Virus record (IMG/VR): IMGVR_UViG_3300042305_002533
Span: 1 to 64,000 of that record
Direction: 5' to 3' (one strand)
DNA from: a virus
DNA length: 64,000 nt
Within the stretch, counting starts at the first letter, position 1. Each line of letters opens with the position of its first letter. Shown here piece after piece: positions 47,450-54,831 of this stretch. The position numbers and the translations under genes were made by a program. Under the pieces are notes generated by a model. That model was not told the origin of the DNA, did no database searches, and saw nothing but the letters and a program-made list of their open reading frames with translations.

Positions 47450-48380
47450 GCCCAGCATCATCATACGGATCCGACAAAAAGGCTATATCCGGTCAGCCGG
47501 ATATCAAGCCGTGAACTGGGCGGTGACGGTGCCGGTCTCGGACCCTCCGGGAGACCCGCTACTCGGCACACAGCCCCTCTCCTACGCCCCGCTGTTTGTC
47601 GTTCGCAATTCAGGCGGCGCCGATTCGCTCGCCCGCGTAGCCACGCTTCGCGATCTTGTTGCGATTCCTCAAGCAGAACTGAAGTACTTCGACATTCTTG
47701 GCCCCGGCGGAAACCAGGTATTGGGGACGGCCCAAGCGGGCGACGTCCTGACGTTCCCTGAAACCTCGGGGCGCCTCTCCTATTGGCTTGAGGACGCCGC
47801 GCCGTACAACTCAAACCAGTTCACGGTAGCGCAGCTGGTAAATAAAGCAGCCGGATCTGGACCGCAAATTTTGTCGAGCAGCCGGCTGCAGCTTCCCGGG
47901 TATTCGTTTACAGATAACGACGTAAACCGTTGGGTGCGGCTCTCGGGCTTTTCGGCTCCAGCGTACAACGCTTTGGTACAAATCCAGTCGATCTCTGGCA
48001 ACATCGCAACAATCAACATCCCGACCCCGACAAGCGCCACAGGCGGGGCCTGGCAAATGCCGCTGCTTGAAATCGTAACAAATGCCGGGGCGGGCCTGGA
48101 GCCTCGGTTTTTCCCAACGCGGGAAACGAACCTACAGTGGACGTTAACGCGGGGCGCCGTACTCGTAGGCTCAGGCGACTACGGCGGGACAACAACGCGT
48201 TGGGCGGGACCGCCGAGCCCGCTGGCGCGTTCGATCCGTTACACGGACCTCGCGCCGAGCAGTGAAGCCGCTAATGCGTTTTTCGTAAGCGTGCGCAGCG
48301 GTGTTGCGGTCCTACAAACTACCGCAGCGAAAAACGACACCGACTTCACACCCTTGCTGACGAGCACCTACGGGCCCTGA
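47448..48380 (+). CDS. Distal tail/fibre protein, first of three relatives
   Basis: 310 residues, beta-rich. The segment PLFVVRNSGGADSLARVATL, then RDLVAIPQAELKYFDILGP, has the same layout as segments in the next two genes (F-V-x(6-8)-G-x(4-8)-L-A-R-x-A-T-x-x-D-L). The start overlaps the divergent resolvase start and has no ribosome site, so a slightly later start is possible. Structural role from position. Confidence 0.65.
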   Translation: MPSIIIRIRQKGYIRSAGYQAVNWAVTVPVSDPPGDPLLGTQPLSYAPLFVVRNSGGADSLARVATLRDLVAIPQAELKYFDILGPGGNQVLGTAQAGDVLTFPETSGRLSYWLEDAAPYNSNQFTVAQLVNKAAGSGPQILSSSRLQLPGYSFTDNDVNRWVRLSGFSAPAYNALVQIQSISGNIATINIPTPTSATGGAWQMPLLEIVTNAGAGLEPRFFPTRETNLQWTLTRGAVLVGSGDYGGTTTRWAGPPSPLARSIRYTDLAPSSEAANAFFVSVRSGVAVLQTTAAKNDTDFTPLLTSTYGP

Positions 48381-48381
48381 C

Positions 48382-48774
48382 ATGAGCTGGATTCAAGTCA
48401 CGAGTTCGCAGACCCTTATCCCTGGCGCTACGTCAACGCAGACACGGTACCGCGTGGCGGTTCAAGTCGACCTGGCGCAAGGAATTGAGAAGGAGCTGTT
48501 CGTGTACCGCCTGACCGATCAGGGGTACAGTCACGTAGCTAGGTACGAAGATCTGAATCTGTACCCGGCCGACGCGGCGACGGCGCAGGCAAATGATCTT
48601 CTGTTCTACCGGCGGGCTGACGTAGAACTTTCTTTTTCTACTGAGGCGGCGGCCTCTTCAGCACTACGAGAACTTTTAGCCGCATTGAGCGGCACGAACA
48701 AGGTCTGGGGGCGCGCGGCCGCTGCGCCTTTTGGTGGTGTGCAGACCGTGGTTTATGACAGCGAGGACGCATGA
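48382..48774 (+). CDS. Distal tail/fibre protein, second relative (130 aa)
   Basis: 130 residues. ELFVYRLTDQGYSHVARYED, then LNLYPADAATAQANDLLFYR, parallels the shared segment of its neighbours. Beta-rich with a helical ALRELLAALSG near the end. One base separates it from the upstream gene and it overlaps the next by 4 bp. Confidence 0.65.
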   Translation: MSWIQVTSSQTLIPGATSTQTRYRVAVQVDLAQGIEKELFVYRLTDQGYSHVARYEDLNLYPADAATAQANDLLFYRRADVELSFSTEAAASSALRELLAALSGTNKVWGRAAAAPFGGVQTVVYDSEDA

Positions 48775-49829
48775 GTGTCATCCCTGTAGTTCGACAAATA
48801 CGCCGTGATTTTCGACTGTCGGATAACTCCGTTCGCTTTGAAGTATCGAACGAGGTTATAGATCAAGGCGACTTGCCGTTTCCGCACGTCTTCGTAATGA
48901 CGATTGTGGACCCCGGTACAGCCAAAGAAGACGTGCTCGCGCGAATTGCAACGCCTGTCGATATTCGACGAGCTGACCCTTCGGCGCCGCTCTACGTAAA
49001 GGTCGCCTCGACCGATATCACCTCGATTAGCGGTGACACTTTCGCGCGAATCGCCAACACAAGCGATTTGACCAAGCTGTCCCGGGATCGCGTCACGGCC
49101 GTCGTGCAAGGTGCGACCAGCTACTTGTCCACAGCCGTCTCCCTGATCTACGACAACTACGCAACTGCTGATGCGGCTGCCCGACAAGTTGTCTCCCGGC
49201 TTTCTGACCTCGTTACGGCGTGGCGCACGTACAATACGGCCTTCGCGACGAACCCGTATCAGGACTATAACCTCCCGCAAACGGCAGCGAGCGTTGAAGC
49301 TGAACGAACGGCGGTGTACGTAGAAAAACGTACCGCACGTGAGACCGCTGAAACTGCGTATGACAATGCCGTAGCGGATAAAGAGCGCTGCGAAAGAGAC
49401 TGCGCCGCCGACAAAGTTATCTATGACTTTCTCGTTGCAGACGTCACGTTTCTTGAGCAGGCTAAAGCCACGGTTCAAGCACAGATAAACGACGTATATC
49501 CTGCCGGAACGTTCACGGTCGCTCCGGCGATCCTGACGCCTGCAGGGCCGTTTACGGTGACCATCCCCACGTCCCGAACACGTGATTACGTGCTAAAGGC
49601 GGGCACCTTCTCAACGGACCTCACCTCTTACGAAAACTTGCTGGTCAAAAAGCGTCAGGACCTGGCGATTTACTCCGAACGCGTACGCGCGTGTTCAGCG
49701 ACTTGTGCGCGTCTGGCGGCGGCCGTTTTGACGGCGCAGCAAACGCTAGATGCCGCACAAGCGGCTGAACGTGCCGCCCTAGCTAACGTCGTAGCCGTCT
49801 GTCCTACTTTTGACCCAAGCACGGTGTGA
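48771..49829 (+). CDS. Distal tail/fibre protein, third relative with coiled coil
   Basis: 352 residues. HVFVMTIVDPGTAKEDVLAR, then IATPVDIRRADPSAPLYVKV, matches the shared segment. The rest is a long coiled coil (RETAETAYDNAVADKERCER) with paired cysteines C-E-R-D-C and C-S-A-T-C, which could form disulfides across helices. Likely a fibrous virion component. Confidence 0.65.
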   Translation: MSVIPVVRQIRRDFRLSDNSVRFEVSNEVIDQGDLPFPHVFVMTIVDPGTAKEDVLARIATPVDIRRADPSAPLYVKVASTDITSISGDTFARIANTSDLTKLSRDRVTAVVQGATSYLSTAVSLIYDNYATADAAARQVVSRLSDLVTAWRTYNTAFATNPYQDYNLPQTAASVEAERTAVYVEKRTARETAETAYDNAVADKERCERDCAADKVIYDFLVADVTFLEQAKATVQAQINDVYPAGTFTVAPAILTPAGPFTVTIPTSRTRDYVLKAGTFSTDLTSYENLLVKKRQDLAIYSERVRACSATCARLAAAVLTAQQTLDAAQAAERAALANVVAVCPTFDPSTV

Positions 49830-50848
49830 ACATGATCGACTTTTACAACGACCCAGGCCACGCGACGCTCCGCCACCTTCTACAGCGCTCCCCGGGAGCG
49901 GCTGAAATGCTCAAGACCGCCGAGCTCGAAGACTTCAACCGTGACCTGCCGGACTCGGCTTTTGCCTGGCAGTCAAAGCGCCTGTACCCGGTGCATACGC
50001 CTGAGCACGCGGCTGTCTCCTACCTCTACGCAAAGCACGCCTCGGCGCGCACTCCGCGAGAGGTTCTCACCTTCATCAAGGAGGCTCTCGACATCTACGG
50101 CGTCGAGGAAGAAGCCTTGGCTGAAGTGCAGATCAAGGAGGCCGCGCTCGACGAAGACGAGTGCCTCTTCCCGCAGTCCCGCACGTATCCCGTACGCGAC
50201 GCCGACGAAGTGAAGACTGCTGAGGAGAAGCTCCTCGCCCAGGCCGCGAAGCTTCGGCCTGAGACGCGGGCGGACGCCTTTACCCGTCTTGCGAAAGCCG
50301 CCAGCTTTCACGGCGTGAACTTGCGCGAGGACTCCTACAAGTACGCAGGCCTGACGTACACCGACCGAACACGCCTCGTGGATTCGCTACGCGCTCGCGC
50401 CGCTGCGACAAAGGAGGCCGAACTCAGCGCCAAGTACGCGGCGCTGGCGACGAGCGTCGCGTACGATCGCACCAGCCTGCGTAGCCGCTCCGCCCGCGTG
50501 AAGCTGGCAGAAGCTATCGGGACGCTCGATGAGCGCGCCGGCCTTCTGAAGCATTACGATCGCGATCTGGAAGACCCTATTCGTGCGGTGTTCAACACGA
50601 CAAAGATCGCGGCTGCGGACGACATCGATCTCGGCGGGGGTACGGTCGTGTCGGCGGCCTCGCTCGCGGCGCTTCCGCCGACGTTCTTCAGCGACCTCTT
50701 CGGGCCGGACATCGTGAAGGAGATCGCGCCCGCAGGTCAGGTCGATCCTGCCGCGCTCCAACAAGTCGTCGTTACCTTCCCCGCTGACATGAAGCAGCAA
50801 CTCGCCCAGGCGCTCAAGAGCTCGGGCGTGCCGATGGCGCGGATGTGA
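49826..50848 (+). CDS. Virion-type helical protein (340 aa)
   Basis: 340 residues, alanine-rich and helical (EAELSAKYAALATSVAYDRT). It begins MNMIDFYNDPGHATLRHLLQ and ends QQLAQALKSSGVPMARM. Genes in this place often encode structural or scaffolding proteins. Not recognised. A dyad lies at 50307-50319. It overlaps the upstream stop by 4 bp. Confidence 0.6.
   Translation: MNMIDFYNDPGHATLRHLLQRSPGAAEMLKTAELEDFNRDLPDSAFAWQSKRLYPVHTPEHAAVSYLYAKHASARTPREVLTFIKEALDIYGVEEEALAEVQIKEAALDEDECLFPQSRTYPVRDADEVKTAEEKLLAQAAKLRPETRADAFTRLAKAASFHGVNLREDSYKYAGLTYTDRTRLVDSLRARAAATKEAELSAKYAALATSVAYDRTSLRSRSARVKLAEAIGTLDERAGLLKHYDRDLEDPIRAVFNTTKIAAADDIDLGGGTVVSAASLAALPPTFFSDLFGPDIVKEIAPAGQVDPAALQQVVVTFPADMKQQLAQALKSSGVPMARM
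50307..50319. repeat. Dyad TTCAC-GGC-GTGAA
   Basis: Exact dyad inside gene 49826-50848; read as S-F-H-G-V-N. Confidence 0.85.
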
Positions 50849-50852
50849 TCGT

Positions 50853-51536
50853 ATGTCTGCCATCGCGGTCCTTAAAGACCCTCAAGTTCTCCCGTCTGTA
50901 GCCTGGGCTGCGACCAAAAAACTGTTCGGGCCCTCGGTCGCCGCATGGGAGTTTGAGACCATTCGTCTTGAGCTCCAGCGCCGAGGTGTTGAGGTTGACG
51001 AGAGTCTCGCCGCCAAGATCTTCGGGGCCATGACCATCGAGATCACCAACGACTGGACCTTCGACCACGACGTGCTCTTTGCCTTCGCGCTCTCCTGCTG
51101 CGGGGTGCCAAGCAGCGGCGACGGCATTCACCACCCCACGCCGGAGCAGCTCTGTTGGGCGATTCACGACATCCACGCCATCACCGGGAAGCCCATTACG
51201 GACGACGAGGGGTTTGACCCTGACACCATCGACCCGGCAATCGGGGTTCTGCTCCACGATGACGGTTACGTCGTCACGCCCGATGAGCTCTCCTTCGCGC
51301 AAGACGCGCTCGACAAGATCAATCGTTACGGCGCCCTGAATGACATCAAAAAAGAAGTGCAGGACGCCTGGAAGGTCGTATCGAAGCTGCCCGTAGACAG
51401 CCTCAAAAAGCACCTCAGCGAACTTGATGACGAGCCTGCCGAGATCCAGATTCGACGCCTGGGCGACTGCCGGTTATATGTAGCAGAGCGCCAACTGCGT
51501 CGAGCCAAACAACATGCCCTCCTTAACGAGCAATGA
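50853..51536 (+). CDS. Hypothetical protein upstream of the terminase
   Basis: 227 residues, helical, with acidic C-terminal part. It immediately precedes and overlaps the large terminase gene, the usual place of a small terminase, but I see no convincing N-terminal DNA-binding helix-turn-helix. It could also be a head-assembly protein. Function unknown. Confidence 0.55.
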   Translation: MSAIAVLKDPQVLPSVAWAATKKLFGPSVAAWEFETIRLELQRRGVEVDESLAAKIFGAMTIEITNDWTFDHDVLFAFALSCCGVPSSGDGIHHPTPEQLCWAIHDIHAITGKPITDDEGFDPDTIDPAIGVLLHDDGYVVTPDELSFAQDALDKINRYGALNDIKKEVQDAWKVVSKLPVDSLKKHLSELDDEPAEIQIRRLGDCRLYVAERQLRRAKQHALLNEQ

Positions 51537-53157
51537 CGGCGCAGAACTTCGCCGTACCCGATCTGAGCTAGCCCGCGCCCTCCTTCGGATCGACGGTAAG
51601 CCTGTCAACCTCGATGACTACCCGATGTTCCTCGCCATCTACGATGGCGGGTACAAGCGGACTCTCTTGAAGACCTCCCGACAGGTGGGCAAGTCGACGA
51701 CCCTCTCAAACTTCTCCGTCGCTGAGTCTATCGCCGAGCCGCACTTCAAGACCTTCTTCATCTCACCCTCGCAGGAGCAGACGCACAAGTTCTCAACGGA
51801 GCGCGTCGGCAAGACGATCATGTACTCGCCCCTGGTGAAGAAGCACTTCATCGGAGACTCCGCGAGTAACCGCGTCATGGTGCGCTCTTTCAAGCGCGGG
51901 TCTACGATCTATTTCAGTTATGCCGAAGACGACGCCGACCGTTGTCGCGGTATCACGGCTGACCGCTTGTGCCTCGATGAGGTGCAGGACATCAACCTCG
52001 AAGCCGTAATCCCCGTCGTCAAAGAGACCATCGCCAACTCGGAGTACGCGTACGAGATGTACTGCGGCACGCCGAAGACGATGGAAAATGGCATCGAGAT
52101 CATGTGGAAGTCGTCCACCAAGAGTGAGTGGGCGATGAAGTGCGAGGGCTGCAGTCGCTTCTCGGTAATCGTGAGCGAAACGCAGCTTGGTAAAGAGGGG
52201 CCGATTTGCACCAAGTGCGGCAAAGGGCTGAACCCCCGCTTCGGCGTGTGGATCGACACCAACCGGGAAGTCGACGCCAAGACCAAGGGCTTTCACATCT
52301 CCCGCGCCATCATGCCGAAATCGGTGCCGATCTGTTGGCCCGAAGGTCCGCAACGTGAGAAGGCCAAAGAAAAATGGGCCGAGGTCCTCGACAAGCTGGA
52401 AGGCCCGGGGGCCTACCCGCTGTCGATGTTCCGCAACGAAGTTCTGGGCATCAGCGACTCCGAAGGCGTACGCCTTCTGACAAAAGAAGACCTCGACACC
52501 ATGTGCGACGGCCCGGACATCTCGCCCGTGCCGACGCACCAGAACATGGCGGACGTGTCAAAAGTCTCTGCGGGATTTGACTGGTCCGGGGGCGGCACGG
52601 AAATAAAGTCGCGCACTGTACTGACCATCCAGGGGCAGCTGACCAACGGCCGGATCAGGATTTTGTATTTCAAGATCTTCCCCGGGACCTCACCCCTCGA
52701 AGAGCTGAATGAGATAACACAAATTGTAAAAAACTATGACACGCGCTTCCCGATGTTCATGGGCGGTGACGCCGGCGAAGGCAACATGAACATGGACTCG
52801 CTGCGGAACCGATTTCAGAAGCCCCAGCGGATTCTGAAGATCCGCTACGTCGGCACGCAGAATACGTACGTGCAGTGGAACTCCGTCGGCGGCTTTTACA
52901 CGTTGCACCGAACGCCCGCGATTGACTCAATGATGACCAACTTGAAGATGGGGAAGTACCAGTTCCCCGCAAACAAGAAGGTCATGGACGTGGCGTTCAA
53001 CGACATCTTGAACGAGCACGTCGAAGTAACGACGCAGGGGCGGAAGCGCTGGGATCACGCGTCCAATAAGCCCGATGACTTTTTGCACGCACTCGTGTTT
53101 GGCCGTTTGGCGCTTCAGGTGAGCACCGGCGAGCTGAACCTGGGGAGTGCGTTTTAG
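51514..53157 (+). CDS. Terminase large subunit with zinc-finger insertion
   Basis: 547 residues. ATPase: Walker A TSRQVGKST (54-62) and Walker B LCLDEVQDI (D155-E156). Nuclease: first acidic residue D356 in GFDWSGGG and a late HASNKPDDFLHAL. Between the two domains, C210-x2-C213 and C232-x2-C235 form a zinc ribbon, present in some terminases. It pumps DNA into the prohead and cuts concatemers. The hairpin after the stop carries its U tract on the opposite strand, so it ends the minus-strand RNA and not this gene. Confidence 0.95.
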   Translation: MPSLTSNDGAELRRTRSELARALLRIDGKPVNLDDYPMFLAIYDGGYKRTLLKTSRQVGKSTTLSNFSVAESIAEPHFKTFFISPSQEQTHKFSTERVGKTIMYSPLVKKHFIGDSASNRVMVRSFKRGSTIYFSYAEDDADRCRGITADRLCLDEVQDINLEAVIPVVKETIANSEYAYEMYCGTPKTMENGIEIMWKSSTKSEWAMKCEGCSRFSVIVSETQLGKEGPICTKCGKGLNPRFGVWIDTNREVDAKTKGFHISRAIMPKSVPICWPEGPQREKAKEKWAEVLDKLEGPGAYPLSMFRNEVLGISDSEGVRLLTKEDLDTMCDGPDISPVPTHQNMADVSKVSAGFDWSGGGTEIKSRTVLTIQGQLTNGRIRILYFKIFPGTSPLEELNEITQIVKNYDTRFPMFMGGDAGEGNMNMDSLRNRFQKPQRILKIRYVGTQNTYVQWNSVGGFYTLHRTPAIDSMMTNLKMGKYQFPANKKVMDVAFNDILNEHVEVTTQGRKRWDHASNKPDDFLHALVFGRLALQVSTGELNLGSAF

Positions 53158-53159
53158 CC

Positions 53160-53190
53160 AAAAAAACACGCAGCGTTTTACCGCTGCGTG
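53160..53190 (-). terminator. Terminator of the minus-strand small RNA
   Basis: Perfect 9-bp stem CACGCAGCG/CGCTGCGTG (53167-53175 with 53182-53190), then seven U on the minus strand; on the plus strand the hairpin is followed by CCTCCC. Confidence 0.9.
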
Positions 53191-53338
53191 CCTCCCAGGC
53201 TTCTCGCCTTACCTGGAATGGCGGCTATCTTATGGGGGCAAGGCCCGAGAGATATTGCTTCGACAGGCAATCCCAGAACGATTAAATCGCCGGGCGGTCT
53301 CTGCGTGGTGACTCTCGGGGTTTGACCACACTTGAAGG
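53160..53338 (-). ncRNA. Candidate structured small RNA
   Basis: About 180 nt bounded by a promoter-like element (-10 at 53346-53351) and an intrinsic terminator. No convincing ORF or ribosome site lies between. The RNA can form an 8-bp closing stem (53312-53319 with 53244-53251, CCCGAGAG/CTCTCGGG) enclosing a CGAT-tta-ATCG hairpin and an ATTGC/GCAAT hairpin (53254-53258 with 53267-53271). A CCAGG/CCTGG hairpin (53193-53217) precedes the terminator stem. It is convergent with the terminase. It could be regulatory, antisense or a packaging RNA; none is shown. Confidence 0.6.
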
Positions 53339-53345
53339 TCAAGTT

Positions 53346-53376
53346 CTTATACCAGAAAAGGCCCTGCCTTTTGGCC
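53346..53376 (-). promoter_or_regulatory. Phage promoter-like element for the small RNA
   Basis: GGCCAAAA (from 53376), 18-19 nt, then CTGGTATAAG with TATAAG at 53346-53351. The upstream box overlaps the tail of the preceding terminator repeat. Confidence 0.65.
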
Positions 53377-53440
53377 AAAAGAAACCGCCCCCTTGGACGC
53401 GCCGAACGGCGCAGGGCGGTGCCTCCAGGACGGAGGGCTT
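53369..53440 (-). repeat. Terminator-promoter repeat R1
   Basis: 72-bp repeat, 71 of 72 bases identical to 53804-53875. Contains the terminator of the gene at 53439-53774 and the -35-like box of the next unit. Confidence 0.9.
53377..53420 (-). terminator. Intrinsic terminator of gene 53439-53774
   Basis: Outer stem ACCGCCC/GGGCGGT (53384-53390 with 53414-53420), inner stem GCGCC/GGCGC with GAAC loop, then TTTCTTTT on the minus strand. Confidence 0.85.
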
Positions 53441-53774
53441 ACAAGGACCGAAGCCAGCCCTTGAGGTACGCGGCGTACTCCGGCCGCGCGCAGATGCGGG
53501 ACGCCTTCACGTCCCGCGAGAAAACCGCCGCCAGCGGCTTGAGCGCCTCTTGCGGCAGAAGAGCGGCCGCCGCCGCCCGGTACTCCTCCGGGTGGGCTTC
53601 CACCCAGAGGAGGTCGGGGTCCGAAGAGTCGAACCCCTCCCCGCCATGCTGGGGCACACCCATCATGGTGAGGCTGTGCGCCAACCGGGTCCATTCCCGA
53701 TTGGCGGTGAACTCCTCGACGTCCTTCCGGAAGTCGAGGAGCCATGCGTTAACGCCGTCAGGCATAGCGATCAT
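53439..53774 (-). CDS. Hypothetical protein (111 aa), mini-unit A
   Basis: 111 residues: MIAMPDGVNAWLLDFRKDVE, a helical, acidic protein ending YAAYLKGWLRSL. The ATG lies 5 nt after a TATAAG box and has no ribosome site, which suggests a leaderless message. It has its own promoter-like element and terminator. Not recognised. Confidence 0.65.
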   Translation of the reverse strand: MIAMPDGVNAWLLDFRKDVEEFTANREWTRLAHSLTMMGVPQHGGEGFDSSDPDLLWVEAHPEEYRAAAAALLPQEALKPLAAVFSRDVKASRICARPEYAAYLKGWLRSL

Positions 53775-53779
53775 ACTGT

Positions 53780-53810
53780 CTTATACCCGACGCCCCCTAT
53801 CGTTTTTGGC
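53780..53810 (-). promoter_or_regulatory. Phage promoter-like element, unit A
   Basis: GCCAAA (53805-53810), 19 nt, then TCGGGTATAAG with TATAAG at 53780-53785; ATG of unit A follows 5 nt later. Confidence 0.7.
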
Positions 53811-53875
53811 CAAAAGAAACCGCCCCTTTGGACGCGCCGAACGGCGCAGGGCGGTGCCTCCAGGACGGAGGGCTT
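53804..53875 (-). repeat. Terminator-promoter repeat R2
   Basis: 72-bp repeat differing from R1 at one base. Confidence 0.9.
53812..53855 (-). terminator. Intrinsic terminator of gene 53875-54342
   Basis: Same nested stem as R1 (53819-53825 with 53849-53855), followed by TTTCTTTT on the minus strand. Confidence 0.85.
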
Positions 53876-54342
53876 CAGACGTTTGCTGCCCGCTCGGCCT
53901 GCTCGGCCAGGCTCAGCAGCTCGGACCTGACGTAGGCGAGGTCTCTGTACTCCCCGCCCCATGACGGCGACTGCCCAGCGTCCCACGGCGGGGGCGCGTC
54001 CCCCATGTGGGCACAATCAAAGCCGACGGTGACGCCCCCGTCCCCGTCGGCTTCGAACTCGGCGTACGTGCACCCGCCGTGGGCCTCGATAGCCCAGAGC
54101 AGCCGGTTTTCGCACGGGGGGGCAGGCGCCCCGTCTTCGCCCGTGCAGGCCGCCTGGGCCCACGGGTGGGCCCGGGGCACGGTGATGTACCCGCACCAGT
54201 GCCCGCGGTAGCTCCGCCGGGCGCGCACCGGGAAGCCCCGGTAGACGGCCTCCACCAGGGAGACCTCCGGGCCATCGGCCCGGTCCAGGGCGTCGACGGG
54301 GTTGAGGTTGTTGTTCGTATCCCCAGAAACATGGGTGTCCAT
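53875..54342 (-). CDS. Conserved phage/bacterial protein (155 aa), mini-unit B
   Basis: 155 residues. YRGHWCGYITVPRAHPWAQA, then EAHGGCTYAEFEADGDGG, then VGFDCAHMGDAPP and YRDLAYVRSEL, match a widespread small family (C-G-Y-V-x-V-x-x-x-H-P ... H-G-G-x-T-Y ... G-F-D-C-A-H-x-x-D ... Y-R-x-x-x-Y-V-x-x-E) seen in many phages. Conserved Cys, His and Asp suggest an enzyme or metal site, but no function is known. ATG lies 5 nt after TATAAG without a ribosome site. Confidence 0.75.
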   Translation of the reverse strand: MDTHVSGDTNNNLNPVDALDRADGPEVSLVEAVYRGFPVRARRSYRGHWCGYITVPRAHPWAQAACTGEDGAPAPPCENRLLWAIEAHGGCTYAEFEADGDGGVTVGFDCAHMGDAPPPWDAGQSPSWGGEYRDLAYVRSELLSLAEQAERAANV

Positions 54343-54347
54343 ACTGA

Positions 54348-54378
54348 CTTATACCCGCCGCCCCTACCGTTTTTTGAC
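54348..54378 (-). promoter_or_regulatory. Phage promoter-like element, unit B
   Basis: GTCAAA (54373-54378), 19 nt, then GCGGGTATAAG with TATAAG at 54348-54353; ATG follows 5 nt later. Confidence 0.7.
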
Positions 54379-54445
54379 CAAAAGAAACCACCCCGTTGGA
54401 CGCGCCGAACGGCGCGGGGTGGTAGATCCAACTCAGGACGGGTTA
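54372..54445 (-). repeat. Terminator-promoter repeat R3 (diverged)
   Basis: About 74 bp, same layout as R1 and R2. The outer stem reads ACCACCCC/GGGGTGGT, so both arms changed together and pairing is kept. Confidence 0.8.
54379..54423 (-). terminator. Intrinsic terminator of gene 54443-54787
   Basis: Outer stem 54387-54394 with 54416-54423, inner GCGCC/GGCGC, then TTTCTTTTGG on the minus strand. Confidence 0.85.
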
Positions 54446-54787
54446 GATCTTCTCCAGGACGGCCAGGCCCCAACCGGGGTAGGCCTCCGTCTGGAGGGTG
54501 ACGTCCGCGAGGGGCACCGGGCGCCCCTCGCGGACTGCCGTTGCGATCTCCTCAGGCGTGGCGTCGTCGTAGACGCTCACGTCGAGGCGACCGTCGGACA
54601 GCCGCATGACCGAGGCACAGCCCCGGATGGTGCGGCGACCGATGACGAGCACCTTGCTGCCCTTGGCAGTCAAGGCTGCTCGCCACCTCTGGTGGGACGG
54701 GACTGTTTCGGCGGTATGCCCGCCGCCCCAGATCCCGTCCCACCATCGGTCTGCGACCGTGAATTTGGAGGCATCAAAGTGGTCCAT
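54443..54787 (-). CDS. Hypothetical protein (114 aa), mini-unit C
   Basis: 114 residues with an aromatic N-terminus (FTVADRWWDGIWGGGHTAET) and a beta-rich, acidic C-terminal half. AAGGAGGT lies directly against the ATG, too close for a normal ribosome site; the same bases follow the TATAAG box, so initiation may be leaderless. Not recognised. Confidence 0.65.
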   Translation of the reverse strand: MDHFDASKFTVADRWWDGIWGGGHTAETVPSHQRWRAALTAKGSKVLVIGRRTIRGCASVMRLSDGRLDVSVYDDATPEEIATAVREGRPVPLADVTLQTEAYPGWGLAVLEKI

Positions 54788-54792
54788 ACCTC

Positions 54793-54823
54793 CTTATACC
54801 CGCCCAACCCCCCCCTTTTTCAC
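54793..54823 (-). promoter_or_regulatory. Phage promoter-like element, unit C
   Basis: GTGAAA (54818-54823), 19 nt, then GCGGGTATAAG with TATAAG at 54793-54798. The upstream box overlaps a near-dyad at 54819-54831. Confidence 0.65.
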
Positions 54824-54831
54824 GCCGCGAA
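54819..54831. repeat. Near-dyad TTCAC-GCC-GCGAA
   Basis: One mismatch from the dyad; covers the stop of the exonuclease gene and the -35-like box of unit C. Confidence 0.5.

Noticed and set aside
53160-53190. The hairpin after the terminase as its terminator
   Set aside because: The U tract is only on the minus strand; the plus-strand transcript has CCTCCC after the stem.
53160-53338. phi29-type packaging RNA
   Set aside because: Similar size and neighbourhood only; the known pRNA family is confined to phi29-like phages and its structure was not matched.
53178-53378. A 66-codon minus-strand frame over the small RNA
   Set aside because: Its start lies upstream of the promoter-like -10 box and it has no ribosome site; RNA structure explains the interval better.
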